Assembly: GCA_021464415.1 (NCBI GenBank)
Contig: CM038468.1
Location: forward strand, 32,042,969-32,106,968
Length of the DNA: 64,000 nucleotides
Reading direction: 5' to 3'
Source: Lonicera japonica
Taxonomy: Eukaryota > Streptophyta > Magnoliopsida > Dipsacales > Caprifoliaceae
Shown here: positions 36,640 to 48,396 of the stretch, one piece after another
How the letters are laid out: each line of letters opens with the position of its first letter
Position numbering within the stretch: the stretch's first letter is position 1
Position numbers and translations under genes: made by a program
Notes under the pieces: generated by a model
Seen by the model: only the letters and a program-made list of their open reading frames with translations
Databases searched by the model: none
Told to the model about the DNA's origin: nothing

Positions 36640-37948
36640 TGATAGAGTGAAATACTAAAATCCATGATTTTACTATTATTGGTTTTGATATATAGACTCG
36701 GTTTTGCTATTTTAATGAGAATCTTTATGGGCAATGGTTGCATTATATTATTTATTTAAATATTGTGCATGTGTGTATCTTTTATTCCATATAGTAGATG
36801 ATTTGGTGTGTAGAGTATAGCTTACACACAGAGAATCATATCATCGGTTCTTCTGGAATATAAGTTTATTGGTTCACGGTCTTAGATGGAATTGGACAAC
36901 CATCAGTAGGATTGTAGCACAAGTTTTAGTAGTTTATCTTGACTACAGGAAACGGTACAGTTTTAAGTCGTTGTGCTTGTACACTTTGTGTGTATTGAAC
37001 ATGACCAATTTGGGTTAATTGTTTTTATACTGACTATATAAAACAGTTTAAAATCCCATGGTTATTATGATTACTTATGCTCTTAATCTAGAAATAATTA
37101 ATAGACATATTTATGTAGTGTTTGTTGTTTTGACTCATTAAGAGTGAGATTCATTTATGGATCAATAATCTTCGTGAATTGGATGGCGACACTATATGTA
37201 TGATGAATATTAATTATTGACGGAATCCACGTCCCGGTATAGGAATTGATGATAACCCCTTGAGAAGCTTAAAAGTTTTGATAATGTCAAACCCTGCAGG
37301 TGGATTATGTTAATCCGACATGTCAAATAAGTTAAGTGGTACACTCAAGGATTAAGAAGTCATTTAAATATAATTGTCAGTAATTTAATTTTAAATGACG
37401 GTTATCTGAAATCTTAACGTGGGGAGAATAATAAGTATTTAATAATAAGGAGCTCGAAATATAATTTTAAGATAAGGATGGGAGTGCAATTATAATTCTT
37501 TAGTGGTGTGAATTATAATTTATGGAAGGAATCAATTCTTAATCGAATTAAGATTCCGGTTTTTCATAGTAAGCCCAAACACTTATTTCTCCTTAATTAG
37601 GGTCCCTATCGTAGCCTTATATATAAGCTAGCCTTACCTCTTCTCTCGACATAATAATTCTCACGAATTTAGGGTTTGTGCCGTAGAGAGTAGAGAAGGA
37701 GATCTTGGTAATACCACAGCCCACATCCGGTACAGGATTGCACGGCGAAAGGAATACGATAGAAGATCTTGAGGTTCAATCGAGTCGGTGTTCTCGATTT
37801 GTCTCCACCAACCCCTGTTCGTAGTGAGACGAGATCAAACCAGAGAGATCTCGAAGGTAAAATCCGACTGCGCACTAGGGTTTTACATAACAAATTTTTG
37901 TTCGGTCTATACACAATATTAAACGATTCTGGAACTAAGTTTCCATCA
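36640..37948 (+). repeat. Copia 3' LTR
   Basis: It begins TGATAGAGTG after the purine-rich tract AAGTGGGAGA (about 36629-36638) and ends TTCCATCA. Same length as the 5' LTR. Most visible differences are transitions. Confidence 0.92.
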
Positions 37949-38505
37949 AGGTACAACTAAAAAATCCATGTAAAGTGCTTTAAAGATACAGTAATGAGAG
38001 AACATATTGTGAGTGTATCTAGGTCTCAAGTGTATAGGACTAGGAAAAAGGATTTTGATCTTATTCAAGGGACTACTTATGTTAAACAATTTGCTTAGTT
38101 AAGTTCTTATATGGAAGAAGTGAGGAGAACTAATCCAGGGACTACTATTTTCTTGAAGGAATTGGATAGATGCTTAGAACACAAGTTTGAGACAATATGT
38201 GTTTGCTTACAAGCCTGTAAGGAGGGGTTCAACGCAGGTTGTAGACCAGTGGTGGTTGTTGATGGGTGCCATTTAAAAGGACCACACAAGGGGATATTGT
38301 TGGTGTTGATGTAAGTACTTGTATGCTTCCTATTACTTATACTGTGGTTGAGAGTGAAAACAAGAAAGCATGGGTATGGTTTTTAGAATCCCTTGCCTAA
38401 GATCTAAAAATTACTAACCAATGTCAATGGACCTTAATTTTAGACTAGCAAAAAGGCATATTACCTGCATTTGAGGCTGTGCTCCTAGAGGTTCATATCC
38501 ATTTG
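37949..38505 (+). pseudogene. MuDR-type transposase, central (DDE) part
   Basis: This continues the gene cut at 29636. It reads KCFKDTVMREHIVSVSRSQ, then YMEEVRRTNPGTT (about 38111-38150), CVCLQACKEGFNAGCRPVVVV and VDGCHLKG (about 38260-38280), which holds the first catalytic Asp of the MULE DDE domain. Next come a VVESENKKAWVWFLESL trace (about 38345-38395) and DxQKGILPAFEAVL (about 38443-38490) around the second Asp. The remainder of the gene is missing. Stops at 38097, 38312 and 38398 mark it as a pseudogene. Confidence 0.85.
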
Positions 38506-38994
38506 ACAGGGTTGTCCATCAACAAGAAAAAAATTATTAGTAGCAGCACCAGTAACAAATCCATCCATGCCTTCTCTTATCTTGTACCTCTTTATTTCAT
38601 TCTCACAATGTTGATCCTCCCCAATAGACTAGGTATTATCTTTTTAGATCTCCCACACATAGGCGAGTCAACCCAAGTGAAGAAACCACAATGGTCTTGC
38701 TGCATTTTCAACACATTCATTCATTCAAGAAGATTGATGAAGTTAGATATATGAACTAGGGCTACCAAAAAATATTTAATTTTTACCCCAACCTTGTCAC
38801 ACTTTCTGAATCTTTGACTGAGGTTTAAGTCAGTCCATGAAATCCTCAACAACGTAGGCTTTATGCAGTAGCAGAAATAAGGTGGCCTCATCTTCTTTTC
38901 TTCTCCCTCTTCGTTTTCTAGGTTAATGCTTTGTTTTCCTCTTTCTCTTTTTAATGTTTTAATTTCAGGATACAATAACATAACTATGGCCCTC
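38506..38994. other. MULE interior without coding
   Basis: Between the truncated transposase and the right inverted repeat. No frame with known motifs on either strand; the third catalytic residue and C-terminus of the transposase should lie here and do not. Confidence 0.55.
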
Positions 38995-39201
38995 ATTAGT
39001 TTTGGTGAGAAAAGGGATCGTGAATTTTCAATATTGCCCCTCCATATATGTCACGTGTTAGTCACATGTGAGATTCCGTCTATTTTTCTGACGGCCCGTC
39101 TAATTTTGGACCACAGTGGGATGCGGATGACTGCATTTTGGTACTTTTTGGACCAAAGTAGGATAAAAGTGAAACCGGGTGAGAAATGTAATTAACTCAT
39201 G
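38995..39201. repeat. MULE right terminal inverted repeat
   Basis: Inverted copy of 28180-28390, ending GAAATGTAATTAACTCATG. Confidence 0.85.
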
Positions 39202-39719
39202 ATATAAAGCGCCAAATTAATTTGAGACTACCCACCATCAAAGACTTGGACTCACTGAGCCAAGCCTGACTTTAAAAAAGTAAGACCTTTTTTTTTACCA
39301 CGAAAAAGGATATATAATCAATTTTTAACTTTCTCTCCTAGTTGAGAAAATCATTTGGTGTTCTTCATTAATCAAAATCAACTCAAAACAAACATAATTA
39401 CTTCCAAAAATGCAACCAAAATCATTATTCGTAGTTCATCCCCATATATATACAAAAAATCATTATGAAAACATTTTCTAAATTTGGAAGAAAGAGGGAT
39501 ATACATTCATGTAGATTAGCACTGGAGCAGATTGTAGAATCAATGAAGAACACTAACTAATATGTATATAAACTTGTCAACCCTAAGTGAAGAAAAAAAA
39601 ATGCAGAATGTCTCGGCAATTTTTAAGCTCAATGCAAACATTAAGAAGGAGAAATTCGGCTTTATATATATAAATATACTTTCTATGTTCAAGTTTGTCG
39701 ATCCCAAGTGTGCGTATAT
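39202..39719. other. Intergenic, nothing recognised
   Basis: AT-rich, no supported gene or repeat. AACTTGTCAACCCTAAGTG (about 39569) recurs loosely as GTTTGTCGATCCCAAGTG (39693). Confidence 0.5.
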
Positions 39720-40943
39720 TGAAAGAGATATGTCCTAGGACTATTCATAGATTATGATTTGTACTTGGATATCTTATGCTTATTGTTATTAATAAAGTTT
39801 ATTTATTATACTTTATATTTTCTTGTAAATAATATATATTAATACTAGTTCATCAAGTACGTGACTTGATTGTGGGATGCTAGTAATATTATAATAATAT
39901 TATTTAGATGTCCCTGATCATGTGTCAATAATCTAGGATCACATTGATATAATGATTAGAGTATGGGTCAGTTGATGACTATGTTCCACAAGTCATGGAT
40001 ATGGAGATATCAAGCTGAACACACTAATATTTGTTGGAGAACAAAATATTGGACCGACCCACTTTGGGGACACTGCGAGGAGTGTTACATAATGTCATCA
40101 GTGATATTCCCCATTTGTGATATCGTATTATCCTCAGACCTGAGATCGCCATGGTTACCAACATAGGGATTAGCATGTCAGGCATTATCAAACGTTGCTC
40201 TTGACCGAGTAATTATAAAGATGACGACCGAGCATACTATGAACTATGTAGAGGTATGTGGTTGATCAAGATGGGATTTGTCACTCTCATATATTGAGAG
40301 AGATATCGTTGGGCCCCTTGATAAGTGTAATTAATATTTGCATGGCCATGCACAAATGAGATGTCATTTGTTTTGGATTAATTATACTTAGAGATCAAGA
40401 AATAAAGATTGAACTATACAAGAATGACACTTGCCTAGTCTTGTGTTCAATCTAGATATCGATTGATAAAAGGAGTTAATATGTGAAATATCAATTTAAG
40501 GTTGTGTCGTTTTTTACCTTTATACCCTTTGGATAGTAGTAATGTTTTACTAGAAACCGCTTACTATTCGTATAATAAAACGGGCTTTTAATTATACGAC
40601 CAAAGAGTGTAAAACCTACAGGGTCGCACACCAAAACGAGTTGGATCAAAACGAATTAAAACGGGCCAAGTTGGACTTGGGCCCAGTTCGTTTGTTGCTT
40701 AGGGTTCTCACTAGGGTTCCCTTATAAAAGGGAGCCTTTGTTCATCCTGGCCGTCATGGGAATTATTGAGAGGCTAGAGAGTCGAAATAATTGTGAGAAC
40801 CCTAGAAGGCGCTAGTACACCAAGCAAGGATCTCATCCCGTTCGTGTGTGCATACCGTAGAGGCGTCGTAATTTCTACGCTAAGGACGACGACAACAGAA
40901 AGGATTCGATCCATCCTGTTCGTTTTAGTAACATTGAATCACA
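39720..40943 (+). mobile_element. Probable Copia solo LTR
   Basis: The 1.22-kb stretch starts TGAAAGAGATATGTCCTAGG and ends at AATCACA. It contains a TATA box (TATAAAAG, 40723-40730) followed by a GC-richer transcribed-like leader with GAGAACCCTAG, the usual build of a plant Copia LTR. Flanks TATAT (39715-39719) and TATAA (40944-40948) could be a target duplication with one change. No internal coding follows on either side, so it would be a solo LTR. The 3' boundary is less certain than the 5' one. Confidence 0.6.
40723..40730 (+). promoter_or_regulatory. Probable TATA box of the solo LTR
   Basis: TATAAAAG within CCCTTATAAAAGGGAGCC; a good match to the plant TATA consensus in an LTR-like setting. 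Confidence 0.5.
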
Positions 40944-41300
40944 TATAAGGTATGTCTTCTGTCGATTTTATTGAACAGCATAGATCCTAGGGTTTAAGAT
41001 TAGTGCGTATATTAGTGTATGCGATGCATGATTACTGCCCTAATTACCTACATATATATGTATATATATTTTCTATGTTTAAACTCGGGTCATATGTTCA
41101 ATTCAACACATATAGATGTAAATGACTCATATTTCAATAACTAATTAGGTTCTTTGAGACTTTTGACTAAATTCTATGATAGTTATTTATTTTTGACCGA
41201 TTTCTTTTGTATTTTTTAAAAACTTTATATTACTTTGTTGCCTTTGGTCATGTTTAATTTTGACTTCAAATTGTTGTATTATAGTGCTTGCTGAGCTTAC
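40944..41300. other. Intergenic, nothing recognised
   Basis: AT-rich with no supported feature. Confidence 0.45.
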
Positions 41301-41979
41301 AAATACCATTTTTACGTATTCTAAACGGGCTTGACTGAGTGCTCGAAACTTGGCCCAAATTTTAGTTCAATCTTTAAATCTTGTTTACACTCAACCCAAC
41401 TCAAACTCAATATTTGCATGCTCACGACTTGTACAACATAAACTATCATTTACTTAATTATGAATAGAGTTTAAACGTAACGATTATCGTAAGATTAAAC
41501 CATGTTATCGAATTTTGAAAAGGTTTGAACCCCTACCTCGAAGGTTCAAGCTCGAAAGAAAGGATGAAAAGCTATAATCGGAACCCCGTCTGACGAAACC
41601 TCAAAATCCCTAGCTCACCTTGATCCCCGCAATGCGTTGAACAAGTTTCCTTTAAGCCGAATCGAGATCCAAAATCTTGATTTTATGGAAATTCTAGAGA
41701 GAGAAAAATAGAGGAAGGAGAAGCTCTCAAGAAAGGTGAAAGAAGGGTGAAGAATGGCCAAGAACACTTTAGAATCCCTTATAAACACACAAACCAACAT
41801 AGAAACAGGCGCTTGTTGGCCCCCAACAAGCACCTATTTTTCCAAAACAGGAGCCTGTTTTTTCTCAACAGGCGGCTGCCTAATTATGATAGAAAATTGT
41901 CCTGGGGTCGCCTTCCAATAATCGTCTGTTTTTTAAAAACAGGCTCTTGTTGGGCACAAAATATATATATATATATATA
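41301..41979 (-). repeat. LTR relic (Gypsy, possibly Tekay-like), palindrome-rich
   Basis: The minus-strand text resembles the middle of Tekay-type LTRs: a run of hairpins, then a leader-like GAGCTTCTCCTTCCTC segment and CTTGAACCTTCGAGGTAGG (about 41552-41535). No end is preserved; an (AT)10 tract at 41960-41979 marks where a Helitron sits. The family assignment is tentative. Confidence 0.45.
41804..41955. repeat. Series of hairpins in the LTR relic
   Basis: AACAGGCGCTTGTTGG (41804-41819) pairs with CCAACAAGCACCTATT (41823-41838) at 14 of 16 positions across a 3-base loop. AAAACAGG-ag-CCTGTTTT follows (41844-41861). CTGTTTT...AAAACAG (about 41926-41942) follows, then CTTGTTGGG. The phrase (A)ACAGG recurs in each. 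Confidence 0.85.
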
Positions 41980-43066
41980 TCTATATTATAAAACAAAGAT
42001 TTTTTGTAATAAAATAATAAATCAATCCAACGTCTCATATTAATTTGTAATGGTGTTAACACTTTTAGACCATTAGATCATTTTTATACCTCACAACAAG
42101 ATGTCAAATCAACTTAACATTTACTCACACACTAAACATATACACAAATATAACTCTTACATCTTTCTACTTTTCTATAACATTTCTCTCTCATCAAATT
42201 TTTAAAAAACATTTAAATGCTATAACTTTAAATTTACAAATTCAACTTTAATAAAATTTATATATTTGAAATATGTTCATCAACATCTATAAAACAAGAT
42301 CCATTGTGATTATTAAATTATGTATAAAAAAATTCAAGAAAAAGTTATAAAACATTACAAATATAATGGCATATAAAACTTATAAAACATTACAACTATA
42401 ATAGTATACTTAAAGTATTTATAATTCATTAGTTATTGAAAATATACATTTCTCTCTCATCAAATTTTAAAAAAACTTTCAAATGCTATAACTTTAAATT
42501 TACAAATCCACCTTTAATAAAATTTAATGACATACTTAACGGATTTCTAACTCATTAGTTATTGAAAATATTACATAATGAATAAAAGATACTGAAATAA
42601 AATTAAAAATAAGTGTTCAACCTACCTCGAATATGGGGTGAATTTTTTTTATATTAGTGTCCAACTTACCTCAAATATAATATTTTTTCTTTTAAATATA
42701 CTAATAACACTATTACAATATAAAATGATCGAAGCAATTTTAAGGTGATAATTTTTTTAAAAATAATTCGATCTGCCTCGAATATAATATTTTTTTTCTC
42801 TTTTAAATACACTCATAACATCATTACATTATAAAACGGTCGATGTGATTTCAGGTCTAATTGGACAAGTAAGACACGACTCGAGTGCGGACCGTTATAT
42901 TTTCAGTTAGACATGTTTCGTTTTTGCGATATCTTATATGTTTTCATTCCTAAATAATATACAATCATACACATCTTCAATCCTCACATTTTTCACGTAA
43001 TTATATTTTATCTAATTATTATTTTTTATTCTTTTTATCGTGCCGAACGGCACGGGTATACCCTAG
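41980..43066 (+). mobile_element. Short non-autonomous Helitron
   Basis: It starts TCTATATTATAAAACAAAG, the usual 5' end of many plant Helitrons. It ends CGTGCC-gaac-GGCACG, GGGTATACC, CTAG, with T following. The 6-bp hairpin about ten bases before a terminal CTAG, and insertion between A (41979) and T (43067) in an (AT)n tract, are diagnostic. At 1087 bp it has no Rep/helicase gene and would depend on an autonomous relative. Its interior is AT-rich and contains a roughly 60-bp direct repeat (TTTCTCTCTCATCAAATTT...CTTTAAATTTACAAAT) at about 42183 and 42449. Confidence 0.85.
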
Positions 43067-43283
43067 TATATATATTAAAATAGAACTCAATATCTAACAT
43101 ATGGATTTGGATTCACTTAAAAAGGAGTTAAAATGAATTTTTTTGTGAATTTTGAAAGTTTGGTCGACGAAATCGGTTTCTACGCGGGAACAAGAAAAAT
43201 TTGCATACATTTCCGTCATTTGCAAGGCTTTCCCCACACAAAGCAAGAAAATAGAACTTAATTACATTAATATAAGCACTGGG
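43067..43283. other. Spacer, nothing recognised
   Basis: Short stretch between the Helitron and the RNase H pseudogene; no feature supported. Confidence 0.45.
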
Positions 43284-43852
43284 TGTTACAGGTAAAGCTT
43301 GGGCTGCAGGTAACAATGTTGACAGGGTTGAGCAAATACTTAAAGATTTCAAGGCCGCCTGCATCCCAGTTTTCCCGAGTTGTTGCAGCCTTCCATCTTC
43401 GTGGACTCCCCAGTCGGTTGGACTCTTTAAACTGAATTTTGATGCTGTTTGGGTAAATGATTATACTAATATGGCTTATGGGATTGTTATCAGGGACCAC
43501 ACGGGTGAATTCTATGCTGCAATATGTAAGGTTGGTCCTCGAGTGAGCTTCGGCAAAAGTGGCAGAATGTATAGCGGCTCGGGAGACGGTTTTGTTTGCG
43601 CTCAAAGTTGTCTTTCGTAATATAATATTGGAGGGCGGCAATTTAGGAGTTATTAATGCTATTCGGGATAATGAAGATGGGTTAGGTTCTGCGGGTGCGG
43701 TTGTAGCGGTTATTAGTAAAATAAGAAATGATTTTAATAGCTTTTCTGTTTCTTTTTGTTACAAGGACGAGTAATACTGTTGCTCATGCTTTAGCTGAGC
43801 ATGCTAGATCAAATTATGAGTGTGATATGTGGCTTGAGGATCCGCATGATTA
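43284..43852 (+). pseudogene. RNase H-like (RVT_3) fragment, probably the 3' end of a LINE
   Basis: Coding traces follow a plant RVT_3/LINE RNase H: FKLNFDAVW (first Asp, about 43430-43455), YGIVIRDHTGEFYAA (about 43475-43520), VAECIAARETVLFAL (Glu, about 43558-43600), then ILEGGNLGVINAI (about 43624-43660), where the usual EGD carries Gly instead of Asp, and SNTVAHALAEHAR (about 43770-43808). Two or more frameshifts are needed. An A-rich run near 43920 could be the remains of a poly(A) tail. A stand-alone host RNase H-like gene fragment is the alternative. Confidence 0.7.
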
Positions 43853-46800
43853 ATTGTTGAATGTTTTATTGTCCGACTCTAATTTTATTCAGTAATGATA
43901 TTGGTGGGTTTAATTGGTTTAAAAAAAATATTTCAAATCCAATGCTTATTATCCTATAAAAATAATACAGCATATACAACTAGAATTATAAGCACATGCA
44001 AAATACACGTACTGCAACTCACGTATAATTAAGTATATTAAAACAAAAGAAATAAAAAACAAAAGTTTATAAGATGGCTGTATGGAAAAAAATAATTTAA
44101 ATATGCTAGAGTATGTTGGCCGGGTTTTATCTCTGTATATTTTAATGAACTTGGATTCTCTTGTAAAAAACTGAATATGTTGGATTAGTTCTTTATTTTG
44201 GAAATTACTTTGAGTACTTTTCATAACGAAGTTGAAAAATAATACGGCATATATAATTAGAATTACTGTGATGCCCCGAATTCCGTTTTCACCTCCGGAA
44301 CCCGATTGATCACGGTGGCATACGTGACAGCTGGTGCAAATTAAAATAGTTTGTGTATAATTGAATGCATTTCTTGTTTGGATACTCTGTTTAGAAAAAA
44401 ATTGGCATGAAGAGTCTATAAATTTAACAAAAGAAAACCTGTATATAACAATATAAGTTTCATTCTTTTAAATCAAACTCCCCATCCACACATATACATG
44501 TCATACCATTCAAAGTGACAAAAATTTATACAACCAGATCCTCCCAACGAGGTCCCAAATAAAGATCAATAAGTTATACAACATTTAAACATTCAAGGAT
44601 ACTTGTAAATCAACTATACAAGGTATTCAAAATATACGAATTACATATGCCCTAAGTCGTCCTTGGACGACTACAAGTTTCTATGTTGTTAGAGGCTTTT
44701 TAAACCCGTACTTGTGGCAGTCCTTGAAGAGTACCTGCAATACTGTTTGGAAAATAGGAGTGAGCCAAACACGAACTCAGTGGGAACTATAAGATTTTGT
44801 ATATGAAAATAAGTTTTTAACAACACTACGTGCAAGGTGTAATAATGAAAGTAACTTTCTTTATATATGTTGCGCAAATACGTCATCTCTATGAATTATA
44901 ACTATATTCAAACTCGTAGGACCAATGCAATGAAAATCATTTCATAACATGCATGCCAATGCTTTCCCATTCCCAAAATAGAATAATATATAAGTCGATT
45001 GAAAATACAATCGAAAACTCATTAATATCATAAAATAGTCATAAACCTCATACGTACGGTAAAAGAAGTATTGCTAAGATACAAACAATCCTTAATAAGA
45101 AAATATGTACTTCCACTTAGTATGTATATAAAACCGTTGGCTAGTTCGCAATATGTGGCATCCCAATTGTATCATCTAAAAACTTCTCGCCCTCGGCAAT
45201 CATCTTAATAACTCGCAACTAGTGAAGCGTTCAATCAGGTCTGTATTTCGTGGCCTTTCACCCACGCGGCAGCAGAGCCTCTCGTTAGTTTCCATGCACG
45301 ATTTTGGGTCTTGCACCTAAGGGCACTATGTCCCAACTTTCGGCCCTAATCTTTAAAGCCTAAACCTGGGACCGATCATGAACTAGAGCAACCATGCATA
45401 TTTATATATCAAATCACTTAAGTATCAAATCCACAGATGAACAATGGTGCCAATTAATTAATATAACAGTTCATACCGAACCTATCAACTAGCCAAATGG
45501 AATATAAATAATGAAAAACCATCTTTATCTCAAACTAATACTCAACACATCCATACTTGTGTAAATATCATAATTATAACTTACGAAAGTATGAAAAAAC
45601 AGAAATCCATGTGCTTGGATTAAATATACATTCCGTATGTATGTATATACCTTTTATGTATATATTAAACTACCTTTTTCCAAATATCATATAATAATAC
45701 ATGTGTTGTATATCAAACTAGATTCATCCAGTCCGTTAACTAGCCACACATGTGATAATTCAGTTTTAAAGTTCACAAATAGGGAAAAATCCTTAGTATA
45801 ATATCAAACAGGCCCTAAGCCAAGTATAAGCCATAATTTATAACATTTTAACTTAATAAAACCTTCCCCATGTGTTTTCATATTATTTCAAAACCAAAGT
45901 GTATTGGAGACTCACCTGGCGTAGTTATAGACTAGCCAGTTTCAGTACTTTTCTCAAACTAGTTCATAACATATATATATACAACAACAATACCACAAAT
46001 ATAAGTATTTATAGTCAATTCATACTTTTAATTTCATATATAACTTCATATATATGCATATCATGATATCGTTGTTCGCTATCGTATCCGTACATAAGGG
46101 TTTTTTACTGATCTTTATCAAAATCTACTTACAATTAAGGGTTTTTGTATAAAAACCATATTAAGCTCATATGCAATGCAACTCAACCAAATAATTAAAA
46201 GAAAGTAACCCAAACCCCCATGAACATGCAATTTGGGTGAAAACCTCAAGTTTAGTTTAATTTGAAGCCTACAATACTTAATAGTTTGAAATAGATCTTG
46301 AGTACTAGTGCTCTCACCTGATTGAAGCTTTCTATTCAATGATTGAGTGGTAAATCGAGTGAATCTTACATGTCCCTCAAATACCCCAAACCCTAGCCAT
46401 GGAGTAAGGTAGAGATGATGAATAGTGATGTGGGAGGTTGATTTGGTGTTGGTTTTGTGTGGTGAAGATGTGTTGATGAAAATCTCTCAAAATCTTTCTC
46501 AAAGAGGCTCTCTTTATCTTTTTAGAAGGTTCTAGGGTGTGTGGTCAAAATATGTGTAATACCTCGTTCCTTCAATTAACACTAATCGCTTTTCATAATC
46601 GAGATATAGGCAAATAAGGGCCTCGGGTAGTGGAATTTTGTTTCGATAGGGTCAGTACTATTTGGAGACTTCTAACAAGTATTATTAGTGTTTATAAGCT
46701 TGCTTGTATGGCTACAAGTTGGTTTGAGTGGTTCGAACGAGAATTAGTTTTTAAATCGCTTATTTTCATTTAATAAAAAATGCATAACTTCTTCATCCAA

Positions 46801-46960
46801 AATCCAAATGAGTCCCTGTCTACTCCAAAAGTTCTGTATCATTCCCCTCTACAATTTTTGTGTTTGGCCCGGGACGAGATTCCAACATCTAAGGGGTATG
46901 GGAAGCCAAAATGCAGATGAAGTTAATACTGTGGGAAGCAAAAGTTTTGGCTGAGAGCTC

Positions 46961-46976
46961 CCAAGATCGATCTTGG
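46961..46976. repeat. Perfect 16-bp palindrome CCAAGATCGATCTTGG
   Basis: Located about 400 bp into the plus-strand Gypsy LTR. It differs by one symmetric pair of bases from the CCATGATCGATCATGG palindromes of the Athila-type LTRs at 52167, 57656 and 58900. Confidence 0.95.
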
Positions 46977-48190
46977 AGCCCTGTAGTTGATATTTTTACC
47001 CGATTTTCACCTTTTAAACACCCAAAAACCCTCATTTGTGAACATACACTCATACAAGCTTTTAAAGTGAGAAAGAGGGACGATTTTGGGGGATTTTATG
47101 AAGATCCTAAATCCATAAAACTAGCTTGAGATTAAATCATTATCTTCACCTTTCCTACATTACTATTCATCATCTTTTTCATCCAATTTCCTCCGTTGCT
47201 AAAGCTAGGGTTTTGAAGAAACTTGGGGATTCATATCTACACTTAGATTCATTACTTCTAACTTAAGTAATGTCATGATATGAGGTGGGAACAATTGTAT
47301 AAAACTCTTTTCCAAAGCTTTATATGTTGCATACTTTGATTGAACTAGAAATTGGGGGGGGGGGGTTTCACATAATTTTAAAATATGGCTTGTTCATGGG
47401 ATTGGGTTGATTTTATTTGATACTTTTGGTTAATTTTTGTGTTATTTAAGTTTAATTTGATGATTCTACAAGAACCCCCAATTATATGTTGGTATAGATG
47501 AAAATTTATATGGAACCCTCACATACGGTTATGATAGTAGATAATAAGTTGTGATACTTACACATATGGATATATGGTTGGACTTAAAGCATGTTTTGGT
47601 TGTTATTACACATGTATATGATCTTATTGCAGTACTTAAGCCATTGATTGACTAATTGTGAGATTTGTGGAATAACTAGCCAGTCTGTTACTATGTTGGA
47701 CATATTTATAAGACTTTGATAAATAAACTGTGTATTGAGACCATGTGGGGAACTTTATATTAAATCTAAGTGTTATAAATTATGAGTTATATTTGGCTTG
47801 GCGCTGACTTGATGAATCGTTGTAATACTTCCCAATTGGTGAAACTAGTAGATACGTTTCTTAATTGAACACCTAGCTGACGGACTTAACAAACATGGTT
47901 TAAGTACAACAATGATACTATTATATGACAAGACATAAAATATATGAATTAAGATACACACGGATACGTATATGTTTTACGCATATAAAGTTCGATAGAC
48001 GTAAGCTATACGATTTTATATGTATACAGTATATTTATATAAAATTTTAGTACTTGAGATTTATGAACACGATATATTAATTTTGTACTAATTGATGTAT
48101 TAGCTCTTTTATGTTTTATTGTTATTTCGTGGTTTCAAGTTTGGCTCAATTATCTACGTATGTGGTGATTGTAAAGTTATACCCTTAATC

Positions 48191-48396
48191 AGAGGGTTGT
48201 AGCCTTCCTTATTGATTGGGTTAGAGCCCATTTGCGGTTGTAGCCGTTTAGACTATCGGGTTGGAGCCCGAAGTACCGGTACTAGACGAGGGTTGTAGCC
48301 CTCTTGATGAAATGAGTTGTAACCTCTTGTTAGTGGTTGTAGCTGCTAATGCATTGGGTGGGAGCCCATTGCATATAAAGGGTTGTAGCCCTTTTG
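48191..48396. repeat. Hairpin ladder with covarying arms
   Basis: About nine units with the loop TTGTAG, TTGGAG, TTAGAG or TGGGAG carry different but complementary arms. They are AGG/CCT (48193), TGGG/CCCA (48217), CGG/CCG (48235), TCGGG/CCCGA (48256), GAGGG/CCCTC (48288), GAG/CTC (48314), an imperfect AGTGG/CTGCT (48331), TGCATTGGG/CCCATTGCA with one mismatch (48349) and AAAGGG/CCCTTT (48377). A separate perfect palindrome GTACCGGTAC is at 48273-48282. Confidence 0.85.

Larger units (their letters stand above)
29637..37948 (+). mobile_element. Ty1/Copia retrotransposon inserted in the MULE transposase
   Basis: Two LTRs of identical length (1309 bp: 29637-30945 and 36640-37948) enclose a primer site, gag, protease, integrase, RT and RNase H in Copia order. 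By eye the LTRs differ at roughly 30 positions (about 97.5% identity), so this is one of the younger insertions here. The element separates KYLHTF (ending 29636) from the transposase remainder starting at 37949. No clear 5-bp target duplication is visible (TTTAT versus AGGTA). The lineage within Copia (Tork-like or another group) is not settled. Confidence 0.92.
28180..39201 (+). mobile_element. MULE (Mutator-like) DNA transposon, split by a Copia insertion
   Basis: The ends are long inverted repeats of about 210 bp: CATGAGTTAATTACATTTCT at 28180 and its complement ending at 39201. They share e.g. CCACTTTGGTCCA / TGGACCAAAGTAGG and GACGGAATCTCA-type phrases at roughly 80% identity. Between them lie two parts of a MuDR-type transposase gene. 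Without the 8.3-kb Copia element the MULE is about 2.7 kb, too short for a complete autonomous copy. Flanking 9-mers (about ATGATGCAT and ATGATATAA, depending on the exact end) agree at only 6 of 9 positions, so the target duplication has decayed. Confidence 0.82.

Noticed and set aside
30666..37960. Paired 60-95 codon frames in both Copia LTRs (30666-30993 and 37669-37960)
   Set aside because: Their conservation comes from the two LTR copies of one element; no independent evidence of coding.
38926..39195. 89-codon plus-strand frame
   Set aside because: It is the translation of the MULE right terminal inverted repeat.
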